In this document: positions 1 through 10,217 of the stretch, in pieces
How positions within the stretch are numbered: position 1 is the first letter of the stretch
How the letters are laid out: each line of letters begins with the position of its first letter
Source: Myxococcales bacterium
GTDB lineage: Bacteria > Myxococcota_A > Polyangia > Polyangiales > Polyangiaceae
NCBI GenBank assembly: GCA_023248735.1
Contig: JAHFDY010000014.1
Location: 1 to 39,302 of the forward strand
Length of the DNA: 39,302 bases
Direction: 5' to 3'
The notes under the pieces: model-generated
Database searches by the model: none
The model's input: the letters and a program-made list of their open reading frames with translations, nothing else
Told to the model about the DNA's origin: nothing
Position numbers and translations under genes: made by a program

Positions 1-1
1 G

Positions 2-100
2 GCCGAGCCGAACTGCCTTACCGAGACCGAGCGAAGAGAGGGTGCCGTGCTCGCGTGCGTCGCGTGCGTCTTGAGCGACCTCGAAGTTGAGGTGGGTTGA
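2..100 (+). CDS. 3' end of an upstream CDS (partial, hypothetical)
   Basis: Frame 2 is open from the window edge (AEPNCLTETERREGAVLACVACVLSDLEVEVG*). Its TGA (98-100) overlaps the ATG (100) of the MerR gene as TGATG. Confidence 0.35.
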   Translation, partial: AEPNCLTETERREGAVLACVACVLSDLEVEVG

Positions 101-828
101 TGCAGCAGGCGATCCGGCGCAGCGACTACCCCTATCGAATGAAGGACCTCTGCGATCGCACGGGCCTTCCGCGCCAGGCGATACACTTTTACATCCAGCA
201 GGGTCTCGTCGCTGAGGGCCTGAAGACGGGCCGCAACATGGCCTATTACGGCGACGTTCATGTTGAGCGCATCCTCTTGATTAAGAAGTTGCAGCACGAA
301 CGCTTCTTACCGCTCAAGGCGATTCGCGCTGTGCTCGACGACACAGACGATGGCTTCACCCCTGCGCAGCAGCGCCTCTTCGCAGAAGTGAAGGAACAAC
401 TGCCTAAATCGATCGTTAAGAGTGACGAATATGTTGGCATCTCGGTAAGCGACCTACTCCTGCGTTCGGGGATCGATCGCGCGGATTTCGACGCGATGAT
501 CGCGACCGGCCTCTTCGGTACGCGCGAGGATACGCAGGGCCGCTTGTTCATGAGGCAAGACGACGTGTGGATGGTGGAGCTCTGGGGCGAGGTGCGGCAG
601 GCCGGCTTCACGCGCGAGCTCGGTTTCACGCCCGAGATCGTGATGTCGATTTACGAACAATCGATCAGCCATATGTTCAAGCAGGAACGCGTTGTTCTGA
701 CCACGCTTCTCGAGAGCATTCCGGCGGCCGAAATTGCGCGCCTTGTCGCTCTCGGCTTGCCAATGATCCACCGCTTCTTGGTGCGCTACCACGAGACCAA
801 AGTTCGCGATTTTTTCACCGCAATGTGA
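100..828 (+). CDS. MerR family transcriptional regulator with an apparently duplicated HTH
   Basis: N-terminal MKDLCDRTGLPRQAIHFYIQQGLV...YYGDVHVERI is a typical MerR winged HTH. ATG at 100 preferred over the TTG at 97. Confidence 0.85.
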   Translation: MQQAIRRSDYPYRMKDLCDRTGLPRQAIHFYIQQGLVAEGLKTGRNMAYYGDVHVERILLIKKLQHERFLPLKAIRAVLDDTDDGFTPAQQRLFAEVKEQLPKSIVKSDEYVGISVSDLLLRSGIDRADFDAMIATGLFGTREDTQGRLFMRQDDVWMVELWGEVRQAGFTRELGFTPEIVMSIYEQSISHMFKQERVVLTTLLESIPAAEIARLVALGLPMIHRFLVRYHETKVRDFFTAM

Positions 829-844
829 CCAAGGGAGCTCTCCC

Positions 845-2041
<1,197 letters not shown>

Positions 2042-2050
2042 CTTTGTGTT

Positions 2051-2806
2051 GTGGCTCATCTGCTTCAGCACTTGATCGAAGAGCCGCGAGAATGCTCGTA
2101 CCTTGCGCGCGATGACGCGCAGCTTGAGATGATGGTGCTCGAGAACGTGGCCCCGGCGGAGCTTGAGGCGTTGGTCTCGCGAGGATGGCGTCGTTTCGGA
2201 AGGGTCTATTTTCGACCCGCGTGCAGTCCTTGCGGCGAGTGCGTCACGCTGCGTGTGCTCAGTGGTGCATTCGTGCCGAGCAGGAGCCAAAGGCGTGCCG
2301 CAAAGAGCGCGGCACGTTTTCGACGCGAAGTGGGCGTCGCCAAAGTCGACGCGGAACGCCTTGCTCTTTATGCGAGATGGCACAGCGACCGCGAGCGCGT
2401 GCGCGAGTGGCCTTCGAGCGGACACACCCGAGAGTCGTACGTACGCGATTTTGCGGCGCCGCATGCATGCCTGCGTGAAGTTACATTTCGCGACGACGCC
2501 GACGGGGGCAGACTCGTGGGCGTTGGACTGTGGGACGAGATGCCGAGTGCGCTCAGTGCGATTTTCTTCTTCTACGATCCGTCGATCGAAAATGTATCGC
2601 TCGGTGTTGCAAATGTCGCGATGGGCATCGGGGCTGCGCGGGATGCGGGCAAGCCTCATGTTTACCTGGGATATCGCGTGGCGAATTGCGCATCTCTGCG
2701 GTACAAAAGCGCATACCAACCTCACGAAGTGCTTGTGGGAAGACCTGCGCTAAGCGAAGAACCGCGCTGGGAGCGAGAGGTCAGCCCGATGTCGCGGCGT
2801 CGCTAG
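2051..2806 (+). CDS. bpt: aspartate/glutamate leucyltransferase or arginyl-tRNA-protein transferase (Bpt/ATE family)
   Basis: N-terminal PRECSYL and FRPACSPCGECVTLRV Cys motifs, SQRRAAK, and C-terminal YLGYRVANCASLRYKSAYQPHEVL are characteristic of Bpt. GTG start. Confidence 0.9.
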   Translation: MAHLLQHLIEEPRECSYLARDDAQLEMMVLENVAPAELEALVSRGWRRFGRVYFRPACSPCGECVTLRVLSGAFVPSRSQRRAAKSAARFRREVGVAKVDAERLALYARWHSDRERVREWPSSGHTRESYVRDFAAPHACLREVTFRDDADGGRLVGVGLWDEMPSALSAIFFFYDPSIENVSLGVANVAMGIGAARDAGKPHVYLGYRVANCASLRYKSAYQPHEVLVGRPALSEEPRWEREVSPMSRRR

Positions 2807-3119
2807 CGCTCTTCTTGTTGCGGCACGCTTTGACGGTACTGTTGGTCACCGCGGTGCATTCCTGGTCGGAGGTGCACGACGCGCCAGCGTCAACGACGAC
2901 CGGTGCGGCGTCGGTTCCGCCATCCACGGTGCTGCCGAAGTCGCATATCTTGAGGCATGTGAGAGTGTCGTTGCCGTCTTTCGAGCACACGGCGCCCGTT
3001 TCGCATTCGCCCACGGTCACTCCGTCAACGACGCAAGGTTGACCGACAGCGCGCGCGGTCGTACCGCATGCAGCCACGACCAGACCAACGGAAACCAACG
3101 ACAAGAGAGTTCGCTTCAT
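2781..3119 (-). CDS. small Cys-rich lipoprotein
   Basis: MKRTLLSLVSVGLVVAACG is a lipoprotein signal peptide, followed by Cys-rich text. Its 3' end overlaps bpt by 26 bp, convergently. Confidence 0.7.
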   Translation of the reverse strand: MKRTLLSLVSVGLVVAACGTTARAVGQPCVVDGVTVGECETGAVCSKDGNDTLTCLKICDFGSTVDGGTDAAPVVVDAGASCTSDQECTAVTNSTVKACRNKKSASDAATSG

Positions 3120-3191
3120 GGGCAGCCATCCTACGCGGGTGTGCGTCTGCTGTCACCCGCCGACCCTCGCAACGCGCTTCCCGCCGTTCGA

Positions 3192-5582
3192 TTAGAGCCC
3201 ACCACCACCGTTGGGCGCGACACACGTAGGCACTCCGTAGGGGCCACCGCTGTAGGTGGGTTCCGGCAGAACAAGGGTCCCGAGTGACGTCAATGTGGAG
3301 GCGTCGTTCGCTTTCACGCCCGCATAGCTGACGGAGTAAAGGACGTTGTCCATGAATACGCTGCGGCGTACGTACGGACTGAAAGAGCCGCCGCAGTAGC
3401 CGTAGTAGTTCTTGCCGAAGAGATCGCTGTGATCGACCGCGCCGATCTTCTTGATGCCGTTTGCAATGTCGATGCTGAAGAGCTCGGCGGTGCTCTTCAT
3501 GCCGTATTCGTTTCTTTGATCGTACGCGTAGTACGGAAAGCTCAGGAGCTGCTTTTCCGGGTAGTAGGTGAATGCCTTGTGGTTGTACTCGGCTTCGGAC
3601 TGCCCATACACGTCCGCGCTGAAGACGTATTTGTGCACGAGCTGGGGCGCGGTGCCTTGCGATACGTCGAAGATCTGCAGCGCGAGGCCGGTGACATGGT
3701 TGCCTTCCGCTTCCTTGCCGATCGTGAGCAAGTGACCGTCGTCGAGCGGCTCCATGTACTCGCTAAAGCCAGGAATCTTCAGCTCGGCGAGCTTCGTGGG
3801 CCTTGTGGGGTCGCTGAGGTCGAACACAAAGAGTGGGTCGATTTGGCGGTACGTCACGACATAGCCGCGCGTGCCCACGTAGCGAACCGAATGGATGGTT
3901 TCGCCCTTTGCGAGATCGCCTGCGTCGCCAACCGTGACGAGTGAACCACCCTTGACTTGCAAAGTGTAAAGATGGTTGACGTTTTCTAGGTTGTAGTAAG
4001 TGCCGTTGACCAACGTTTCGCGTTGCTCGGTTGTCGCGACGCGCAACGTTCCGTTTCTTTCATCGAGGTAGAACTGATTTGCGACAGAGCCTGGCACGGA
4101 GCCCGTTGCGACGTAGAGCGGTTGGGTCAGGTCGTTCGAGAAGTCGAACTTGTGTAGATAGGTCTTGTTGAGCGTGATCGTGGACAGCGGCGCAACGGGT
4201 TCGTAGAGAAGACCGATGTTCTTCGGCGCCGGGTCTGTGCCGCCACCGCTTTTCGGAGGTTCGGCGGGCGTCACCGTTATCGTTCCGCTTCCCGAGCTAC
4301 CGCTGGATCCACCGCTGGCGCCAGACATGGAGGCGGCGGTGAGGGGGCCTGGGTCATTCCACCCGTGAGCGGCAAGGTAAAGAGAGTTGCCGTTTTCGTA
4401 GACCGTATCGGTGCTTGCAAAAATGGCGGCGCTCTTGGGCGCGGTCGTGTTTGCGTTGAGGTCGATGCTCATGACTTCTGTGCGACCGAAGTCCGTGCTC
4501 GCCGTGCCGGGTAAATAGTGGTCCGTACAGGCGACGGTGCTTGCGGTTACTTTTTCGCCGCTTCGTTCGAACTGGTAGGGCACCCAGTCGGCATACGTCG
4601 AGCTGTTGATCGCATAGGTATTTTGGATGCGAAGGATCTCGAAGGCTCTCTTCCAGTCGTCTGCCGTCTGCGGGTAAAACGTGGACGTGCCATTGGTGGT
4701 GACGCCGCTGAAGTCGGGGTACATCTTGAGGACCGGGCCGTGCCCACCGCCGGTAATGATCGTTCGCACGTTCGAGCCCACGCGGCGGGAGCTTAGGTAA
4801 GACCCCTCGAAGTACAATTCGCGAGCGACCGTTGCTTGGGTCCCGTTCGCGATGGTCAAGACAGTTACCTTAAGCAGCGGAGCGTAAGTCGCTTCGGGTG
4901 TGCAATTGATGCACTTGGTTCCGACGCTGTTATCGACTTGAGGAGGCGTTGGCTCAACCGAGGACCCAGCACTCACGACTCCACCGCGGGAAGTTGCGTA
5001 GCCATAGTCGTAGTAGCTCGCTCTTGGCGACACACCTGCGGCCTTGTAGATGCCCTTGCCGTCCACGACGGAATAGATGACGACCTTGCCTTCAGTGACG
5101 AACATCTCGGTCGGCTCGCCGTCGATAGTCAAGTTGCTTGCCTCTTTGAAGTCTTCGACAGGGTAAGCGTTGACGATACGGAACGAGCTGCCGTGAAGAA
5201 GGTAGATGTACTTGCCGTCGTTCTTCACAAAGTCGGCTTCGTCAACGCCCTTTACTTGTGTGTTGGTTTGAGAGTAGGTGCCAGCCTGATCGGCGCTTCC
5301 GCCGGGGGTGCTGCTGCCAGAAGCACGCTCGGGCGCTCCGAGTGCAGTGCCCTTGCTGACGGCGTAACCGTATCCGCCGGACGAGAAGCTCTGGATCATG
5401 GAGTCAATTTGCTTGTTCATTTTGACAAGCGCGTCTGCTTTGAGCATCGCGTCGAGTTCGCCGCAGCTCCGCGCACGCCGAAGGGTGCCGGACGTCTCGC
5501 TGATCGTGTCCTCGGTGCGGCCGCAGGCACCGGTGGAGGCAAGTACCGCGAGGCCTACAAGGCCAATCCACGTGCTCTTCAT
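3192..5582 (-). CDS. secreted beta-propeller domain protein (lipoprotein)
   Basis: MKSTWIGLVGLAVLASTGACG lipoprotein signal; YSQTNTQVKGVDEADFVKNDGKYIYLLHG is typical of the bacterial Beta_propel family. The ORF extends to 5648, but the start is placed at 5582 by the signal peptide. Confidence 0.85.
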   Translation of the reverse strand: MKSTWIGLVGLAVLASTGACGRTEDTISETSGTLRRARSCGELDAMLKADALVKMNKQIDSMIQSFSSGGYGYAVSKGTALGAPERASGSSTPGGSADQAGTYSQTNTQVKGVDEADFVKNDGKYIYLLHGSSFRIVNAYPVEDFKEASNLTIDGEPTEMFVTEGKVVIYSVVDGKGIYKAAGVSPRASYYDYGYATSRGGVVSAGSSVEPTPPQVDNSVGTKCINCTPEATYAPLLKVTVLTIANGTQATVARELYFEGSYLSSRRVGSNVRTIITGGGHGPVLKMYPDFSGVTTNGTSTFYPQTADDWKRAFEILRIQNTYAINSSTYADWVPYQFERSGEKVTASTVACTDHYLPGTASTDFGRTEVMSIDLNANTTAPKSAAIFASTDTVYENGNSLYLAAHGWNDPGPLTAASMSGASGGSSGSSGSGTITVTPAEPPKSGGGTDPAPKNIGLLYEPVAPLSTITLNKTYLHKFDFSNDLTQPLYVATGSVPGSVANQFYLDERNGTLRVATTEQRETLVNGTYYNLENVNHLYTLQVKGGSLVTVGDAGDLAKGETIHSVRYVGTRGYVVTYRQIDPLFVFDLSDPTRPTKLAELKIPGFSEYMEPLDDGHLLTIGKEAEGNHVTGLALQIFDVSQGTAPQLVHKYVFSADVYGQSEAEYNHKAFTYYPEKQLLSFPYYAYDQRNEYGMKSTAELFSIDIANGIKKIGAVDHSDLFGKNYYGYCGGSFSPYVRRSVFMDNVLYSVSYAGVKANDASTLTSLGTLVLPEPTYSGGPYGVPTCVAPNGGGGL

Positions 5583-5717
5583 GGCAAACTCCGTTTCGCG
5601 CACAACGATCAAGACGCCGCAACCTCCAGGGTAATTTGCATGTGCCATACCAGCAAGATTTGGCAGAAAATGCGTAAATTACTGCACTTTGCCGTGTGCC
5701 ACATTGGCATCATCCGG

Positions 5718-6839
5718 TCATCGTGTCGCGATCGTCCAGAGCTTGCAGTCGAGGTCGCCATTGTTCAGCGCATGCCAGCGCGCGCCGCGCTTGCGTTCCA
5801 GAAACGCGGCGTCGAGTTCGGGACTGCCGGACAAAATCGAGAACGTCCACACGCCGCGCACCTTCGCGATCCACGTGTCGAGGGCGAGGTAGGCGGCGTC
5901 GCTTCCGCCAAGCCTCTGCCCGTAAGGTGGATTCGTGACCACCCAGCCGCCGCGGTCGTGAGGAAGCCAGTCGGTGACATTGCGTGCGCTGAGTGAGATG
6001 GTCACACCGGCTTGTCGCGCGTTGTCCTCGGCGATGGCGATCGCATCGGGCGACGTGTCGGAGGCAACAATGTTGAGCGTCTCTGCGACGACGCTGTCAC
6101 GCGCTTCCTCTTCCAAGTGCTTCCAAGCCGTCGCCTCTTCGTCGTCGTAGGATGCCCAGCGCTGAAATCCGAACGAGCGTCCGAGGCCTGGCGCACGCTT
6201 GCAGGCCAGGGCTGCCGCCTCGATCGCCAATGTGCCCGAGCCGCACATCGGGTCGAGAAAGAGCGCGTCTTTCGTCCACCCTGAGAGCCGCACAATCGCT
6301 GCGGCGAGGGTTTCCTTGAGCGGCGCGGCACCGCCGCGTGCACGCCACCCTCGAAGGTGCAGTGGCTCGCCGGACATGTCGAAGTAAAGCGTGCAGACGT
6401 CGCGGTTGATATGCACGAAGAGGCGCAGATCAGGATCGGCGATGTCGACCGATGAGCGTTCTCCGAAGTCCTCGCGCATGCTGTCGACGATCGCGTCCTT
6501 CGTTTTTTGCGCGATGAACTGCGTGTGCGAAACGTAACTTTGGCTGCTACTTGCGCGGACGGCGAGGGTGTGTCGCGGGGTGATGACGTCGCCAAGGTCG
6601 AGTTCCCGGACGCGGTCGTAGAGGGCGCGTTCGCTTGGGCAGGCAAACGTTGCGCGCTCCACCAAGATGCGCATCGCGATGCGTGACCAGAGGCACGCGC
6701 GGTAGCCCTCGGTCGCGGGGCCTTCAAAGTGGACCCCACCGCGCGTCGCCTTCACGCGTCGAAACCGCAGCTCGCGCAACTCGTCGCGAAGTGCGCCTTC
6801 GGTTCCCTTGGCGGCCGTGGCGAAGAACTTGAAACTCAC
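5718..6839 (-). CDS. THUMP-domain class I SAM methyltransferase (RlmL/RlmK N-terminal-like 23S rRNA guanine-N2 methyltransferase)
   Basis: FFATAAKGTEGALRDEL start, DPMCGSGTLAIEAA SAM motif and NPPYG catalytic motif. Confidence 0.9.
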   Translation of the reverse strand: MSFKFFATAAKGTEGALRDELRELRFRRVKATRGGVHFEGPATEGYRACLWSRIAMRILVERATFACPSERALYDRVRELDLGDVITPRHTLAVRASSSQSYVSHTQFIAQKTKDAIVDSMREDFGERSSVDIADPDLRLFVHINRDVCTLYFDMSGEPLHLRGWRARGGAAPLKETLAAAIVRLSGWTKDALFLDPMCGSGTLAIEAAALACKRAPGLGRSFGFQRWASYDDEEATAWKHLEEEARDSVVAETLNIVASDTSPDAIAIAEDNARQAGVTISLSARNVTDWLPHDRGGWVVTNPPYGQRLGGSDAAYLALDTWIAKVRGVWTFSILSGSPELDAAFLERKRGARWHALNNGDLDCKLWTIATR

Positions 6840-6872
6840 GGGACGCGGTTATCATGGTTCTTGGGCCGCGCC

Positions 6873-6889
6873 GAGCGAAGGCTTCGCTC
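6873..6889. promoter_or_regulatory. 17-bp palindrome GAGCGAAG-G-CTTCGCTC in a divergent intergenic region, next to a TTGACA hexamer
   Basis: Arms 6873-6880 and 6882-6889 are exact reverse complements. CCTTTTTGACA follows at 6891-6901. Confidence 0.45.
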
Positions 6890-6945
6890 ACCTTTTTGAC
6901 ACTCCGCTTACAAACTTGCCGGGCCTCTTCCGCTAGGCTGCGCGC

Positions 6946-8481
6946 GTGCGCATCGCGACCCTATTCCTGCTGTTGGCGGTCGCCTCGCTATCCGCAAGCA
7001 GCCTTGCGTGGTTGTGCGCGGATAGGACGATTGAGGTCGAGGCGATCGACGGCGCTGCGCTTCTCCGGTCATTTGGCGGCGAAACCCCTCCGGAAGCCGA
7101 AGTCGATCTCGGGCGGCTCTATGCCGATCGCGCGGAGCTCCTCGATGGGTTGCTCGCGCTACCGTCGTGGCACCGCTTCCCGCGCAACGAAGCGCTCAGC
7201 GTCTATGCGCTGCGCTGTCCTTCAACTCCAATTGACGTCAAGGACCCCGTCCTCGCGAAAGCCGCGGCATGGCACGACAAGACGTGCGCTTCGAATGTCG
7301 ACGTGACGTCTTTCATCGACGCCGCACCACGCATGCACCCATCCGGTAAGTCGTACGCTTTGTTGGCCATGGCACTCGTCGGACCTTCTGCCATTCGTGA
7401 TCATGCGCGTTCGTTTCACGTGCTCGAACTTTCGGGGATCGAACCTTCGTGGCTCAGCGCCGATCAAAGAGCGCTCGCGGTGCTTCCAGTGCGCGCTTGG
7501 GAAGCTCTCTTTCGGGGTGACAATTTGGCGCTCACCGACACATCGTTGGTGGTCGCAGAGCGTTCGCAAGTTGGTCTTGCTCACTTGCAACTCTATTCCC
7601 GTGTCAAGTGGGCGTCATTCTTGCGAAGCCGTTCAGTTGCGCTCGCGTTGCGTAGCAACGAACGATTGTGCGCGAGGCCCGCCACGTCCTCGCTCTGCTG
7701 GCAGCCGCTTACAAATGCTGAACTGCACGAACGCGGCTTGCTCGCGTGGCGGTGGGGATCGGTTCTCGCGGTCCTTCTCGCGGCGGCTTCGCTCGCGAAC
7801 GCCTACAGGATGGACCGCCGGCGGATCCAAGCCGATCGCGTTCACATTCTTCGCACCCTCACACACGAGCTGCGAACGCCTGCGACAAGTTTGCGTGTCG
7901 ACGTCGACGTGCTCGCGCGGTCATACGATGCGCTACCGGAAGAATGCCGAGAGCCCCTCCTGCGCTTGGTCGATGGTTCGGAGCGTCTCGCGCGCATCTT
8001 GCACCGAACCGCGCGCTATCTTGCGCTCTTCGAGGGTGGGAGTGCGTCGCGCGATAGGGTCAAGTTGGTGAACATTGCGTCGGTCTCCGACATGCTTGCC
8101 GAGTTTGCACAAGAGTGGCCGGAAGGGGTGAGCGTGACGGCGTTATCTGACGACGGATCGGTCCGCACCGACACCACATGGCTTGGGGTGGCGGTTCGCA
8201 ATCTCGTGGAGAACGCGATTCACCATGGGTTACCGCCGGTTGATGTGGCGTGGACGCTTGATGCGCGGTGGTTTTCCGTGCGCGTGTCCGATGCTGGAAG
8301 CACGCGCGATCTCTCCCTTGCACATGCAACGCTGCCGCATGATCGCGGGGTGCAAAGCACGGGCCTTGGGCTGGGGCTCGCGATCACGTCCCGCGCGGTT
8401 TCTCTCATTGGCGGAACCCTGTCGCACAGTCCTTCGCCAACGGCGTTTGCGATTCGGATCCCGCGAGGCCGCATTTCATGA
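6946..8481 (+). CDS. membrane sensor histidine kinase
   Basis: N-terminal TM and extracytoplasmic region, second TM (SVLAVLLAAASLA), H box RTLTHELRTPATSL, and HATPase motifs NLVENAIHHG and STGLGLGLAI. Confidence 0.9.
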   Translation: MRIATLFLLLAVASLSASSLAWLCADRTIEVEAIDGAALLRSFGGETPPEAEVDLGRLYADRAELLDGLLALPSWHRFPRNEALSVYALRCPSTPIDVKDPVLAKAAAWHDKTCASNVDVTSFIDAAPRMHPSGKSYALLAMALVGPSAIRDHARSFHVLELSGIEPSWLSADQRALAVLPVRAWEALFRGDNLALTDTSLVVAERSQVGLAHLQLYSRVKWASFLRSRSVALALRSNERLCARPATSSLCWQPLTNAELHERGLLAWRWGSVLAVLLAAASLANAYRMDRRRIQADRVHILRTLTHELRTPATSLRVDVDVLARSYDALPEECREPLLRLVDGSERLARILHRTARYLALFEGGSASRDRVKLVNIASVSDMLAEFAQEWPEGVSVTALSDDGSVRTDTTWLGVAVRNLVENAIHHGLPPVDVAWTLDARWFSVRVSDAGSTRDLSLAHATLPHDRGVQSTGLGLGLAITSRAVSLIGGTLSHSPSPTAFAIRIPRGRIS

Positions 8482-9140
8482 CGACCGTCCTCTTGGTCGA
8501 AGATGACGCTTCGATTTCTGCCGCGCTCTGCGAGCTGCTCGAGCGGGAAGGGTACATGGTTCGCACAGCGCGCACGATCGCAGAGGGACGCTCGTTACTC
8601 GATGCCCACGTCGAAATCGTCTTGCTGGATTGGCGACTGCCAGACGGTGAAGGTGTCGAGCTGCTGAAAGAATGGCGCAAGACAACGGATGTTCCCGTGC
8701 TCATGGTCACCGCGCGTACCGACGTCATTGATCGCGTCCTCGGCCTCGAACTTGGCGCAGACGACTACGTCACGAAGCCGTTTGATCCGCGCGAGCTCTT
8801 GGCTCGCATCAAGGCGCGCTTGCGCGCGAGGAAAGTACCAACGATTGACGGTCAAGTTGTGGAAGTGTTTGGGTTGCGCATCGACAAAGAGACGCGCGAG
8901 GTCACCTTTGAGGGCCACGCCGTGGCTTTGACGCGGATGGAATTCGATTTGCTTGCTTTGCTCGCCGCGCATCCGGCTCGTGTTTTTAGTCGCGAAGAAT
9001 TGCTTAACCGAGTTTGGGGATATGACCGCACGCCGACGACGCGCACCGTCGACGCCCACGTCTTGCAGTTGCGCACGAAGCTCTGCCACGAGCTCATCGA
9101 GTCGTTGCGAGGTATTGGCTACCGAATGAGGCAACGGTGA
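8478..9140 (+). CDS. OmpR/PhoB family response regulator
   Basis: Receiver motifs VEDD, LLDWRLPDG, ADDYVTKPFDP plus C-terminal winged helix FSREELLNRVWGYDRTPTTRTVDAHVLQLRTKL. ATGA overlap with the kinase. Confidence 0.93.
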   Translation: MTTVLLVEDDASISAALCELLEREGYMVRTARTIAEGRSLLDAHVEIVLLDWRLPDGEGVELLKEWRKTTDVPVLMVTARTDVIDRVLGLELGADDYVTKPFDPRELLARIKARLRARKVPTIDGQVVEVFGLRIDKETREVTFEGHAVALTRMEFDLLALLAAHPARVFSREELLNRVWGYDRTPTTRTVDAHVLQLRTKLCHELIESLRGIGYRMRQR

Positions 9141-9241
9141 AGACCATTCTTTACGGAAGCCGAACGCGTTCTTTACGATGGCTTGACACATCGCCTTCGC
9201 GATCAGGGCACGCTTCCGCCTTGTCTACAGGAGGAATGTTC

Positions 9242-10213
9242 ATGAAATTGACTATTCGATGCCTTTCGGTCTGCGGTTCCTTGCTACTTTTCGGATGCTC
9301 GGGCACCAAAGTCGACGCGCCGCACGAAGTGAAACTCGAGGTCGTACCGGGTACCCTCACCGCAGCGCACGACGCCTACATGAAGAGTGACTGGATTGCG
9401 CTGGGCGAACGCGTTCGCGACGTTCTGCTCATGGCCAACGCCGGCGATCTTGCGCGCCAGAACGCGCTCGAACTGCTCGATAGCGCTTACGAGATCAACC
9501 ACGGCTCACTGCCGTCGACGTTCAAGGTTCCGTCCGGCATCGAAGGAATGGCCTACGGGCAAATCGCGGGTGTGGACCCGAATGGCCCGATGTTTCATAT
9601 TTTCATACGCGGGGAAGGGCCGGCGTCGTCGCAAATCAAGAACATTACGGTTCGCAAACTTCCCAACGAAGTATTGCTCGATAAGGTCGAAAAAAAAGGA
9701 ACTTTCGAAGTTACGAATACATCCACAGGGTCCGAATTTGAGCTCGACGCGACCGTGCAGTCGCTTCCGTCTGACGGCGTATTCTCAGTGCGGCTCGAAC
9801 TGACAAGTGGCGTGGTTTCCGAGGGCTCTTTCATCGCGCGAGGGCTTTCGGCTTCGGCGTCGCCGGTGATCACTTCGCCCGCGCATGCGTCATCACTCTC
9901 TGAACCCAATCCGATGGTGCGATGGGCGCCGTTTCATTCGCCCGAACGGAAGCCTTTCGAGCGACGAAGCCTCGGCGTCTATGTAAGCCGGCAGTTGCCT
10001 GGCGATCGTGACGAAAGAGCGTGGGAGTACTTCACGATGAAGCCCAGCGAGTTCGACGGGATCCGTATCGGAGATGCGCGAGGCGAGGGCGAAGCGAAAC
10101 TGAAGCCGGGCGGCTATTGGCTTTCCGTCACAGCCGGTGAGTCGCGAACGTTTGGCCAGATACGGCTGGTTCGAAGAAGCCGTACCGTCACCGCGTTTCG
10201 CGTGGTCCCGTAG
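9242..10213 (+). CDS. lipoprotein of unknown function downstream of the two-component system
   Basis: AGGAGG upstream and ATG at 9242 give MKLTIRCLSVCGSLLLFGCSG, a lipobox signal. The ORF-track start at 9137 lacks a signal peptide. Confidence 0.75.
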   Translation: MKLTIRCLSVCGSLLLFGCSGTKVDAPHEVKLEVVPGTLTAAHDAYMKSDWIALGERVRDVLLMANAGDLARQNALELLDSAYEINHGSLPSTFKVPSGIEGMAYGQIAGVDPNGPMFHIFIRGEGPASSQIKNITVRKLPNEVLLDKVEKKGTFEVTNTSTGSEFELDATVQSLPSDGVFSVRLELTSGVVSEGSFIARGLSASASPVITSPAHASSLSEPNPMVRWAPFHSPERKPFERRSLGVYVSRQLPGDRDERAWEYFTMKPSEFDGIRIGDARGEGEAKLKPGGYWLSVTAGESRTFGQIRLVRRSRTVTAFRVVP

Positions 10214-10217
10214 CCGC

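Noticed and set aside
5650-5717. Possible sigma-54 promoter (TTGGCAGAAAATGC)
   Set aside because: GG-to-GC spacing is 8 nt rather than the required 10.
4836-5996. 386-aa plus-strand ORF antisense to the beta-propeller and methyltransferase genes
   Set aside because: Spans two well-supported minus-strand genes and their spacer; no recognisable domain.
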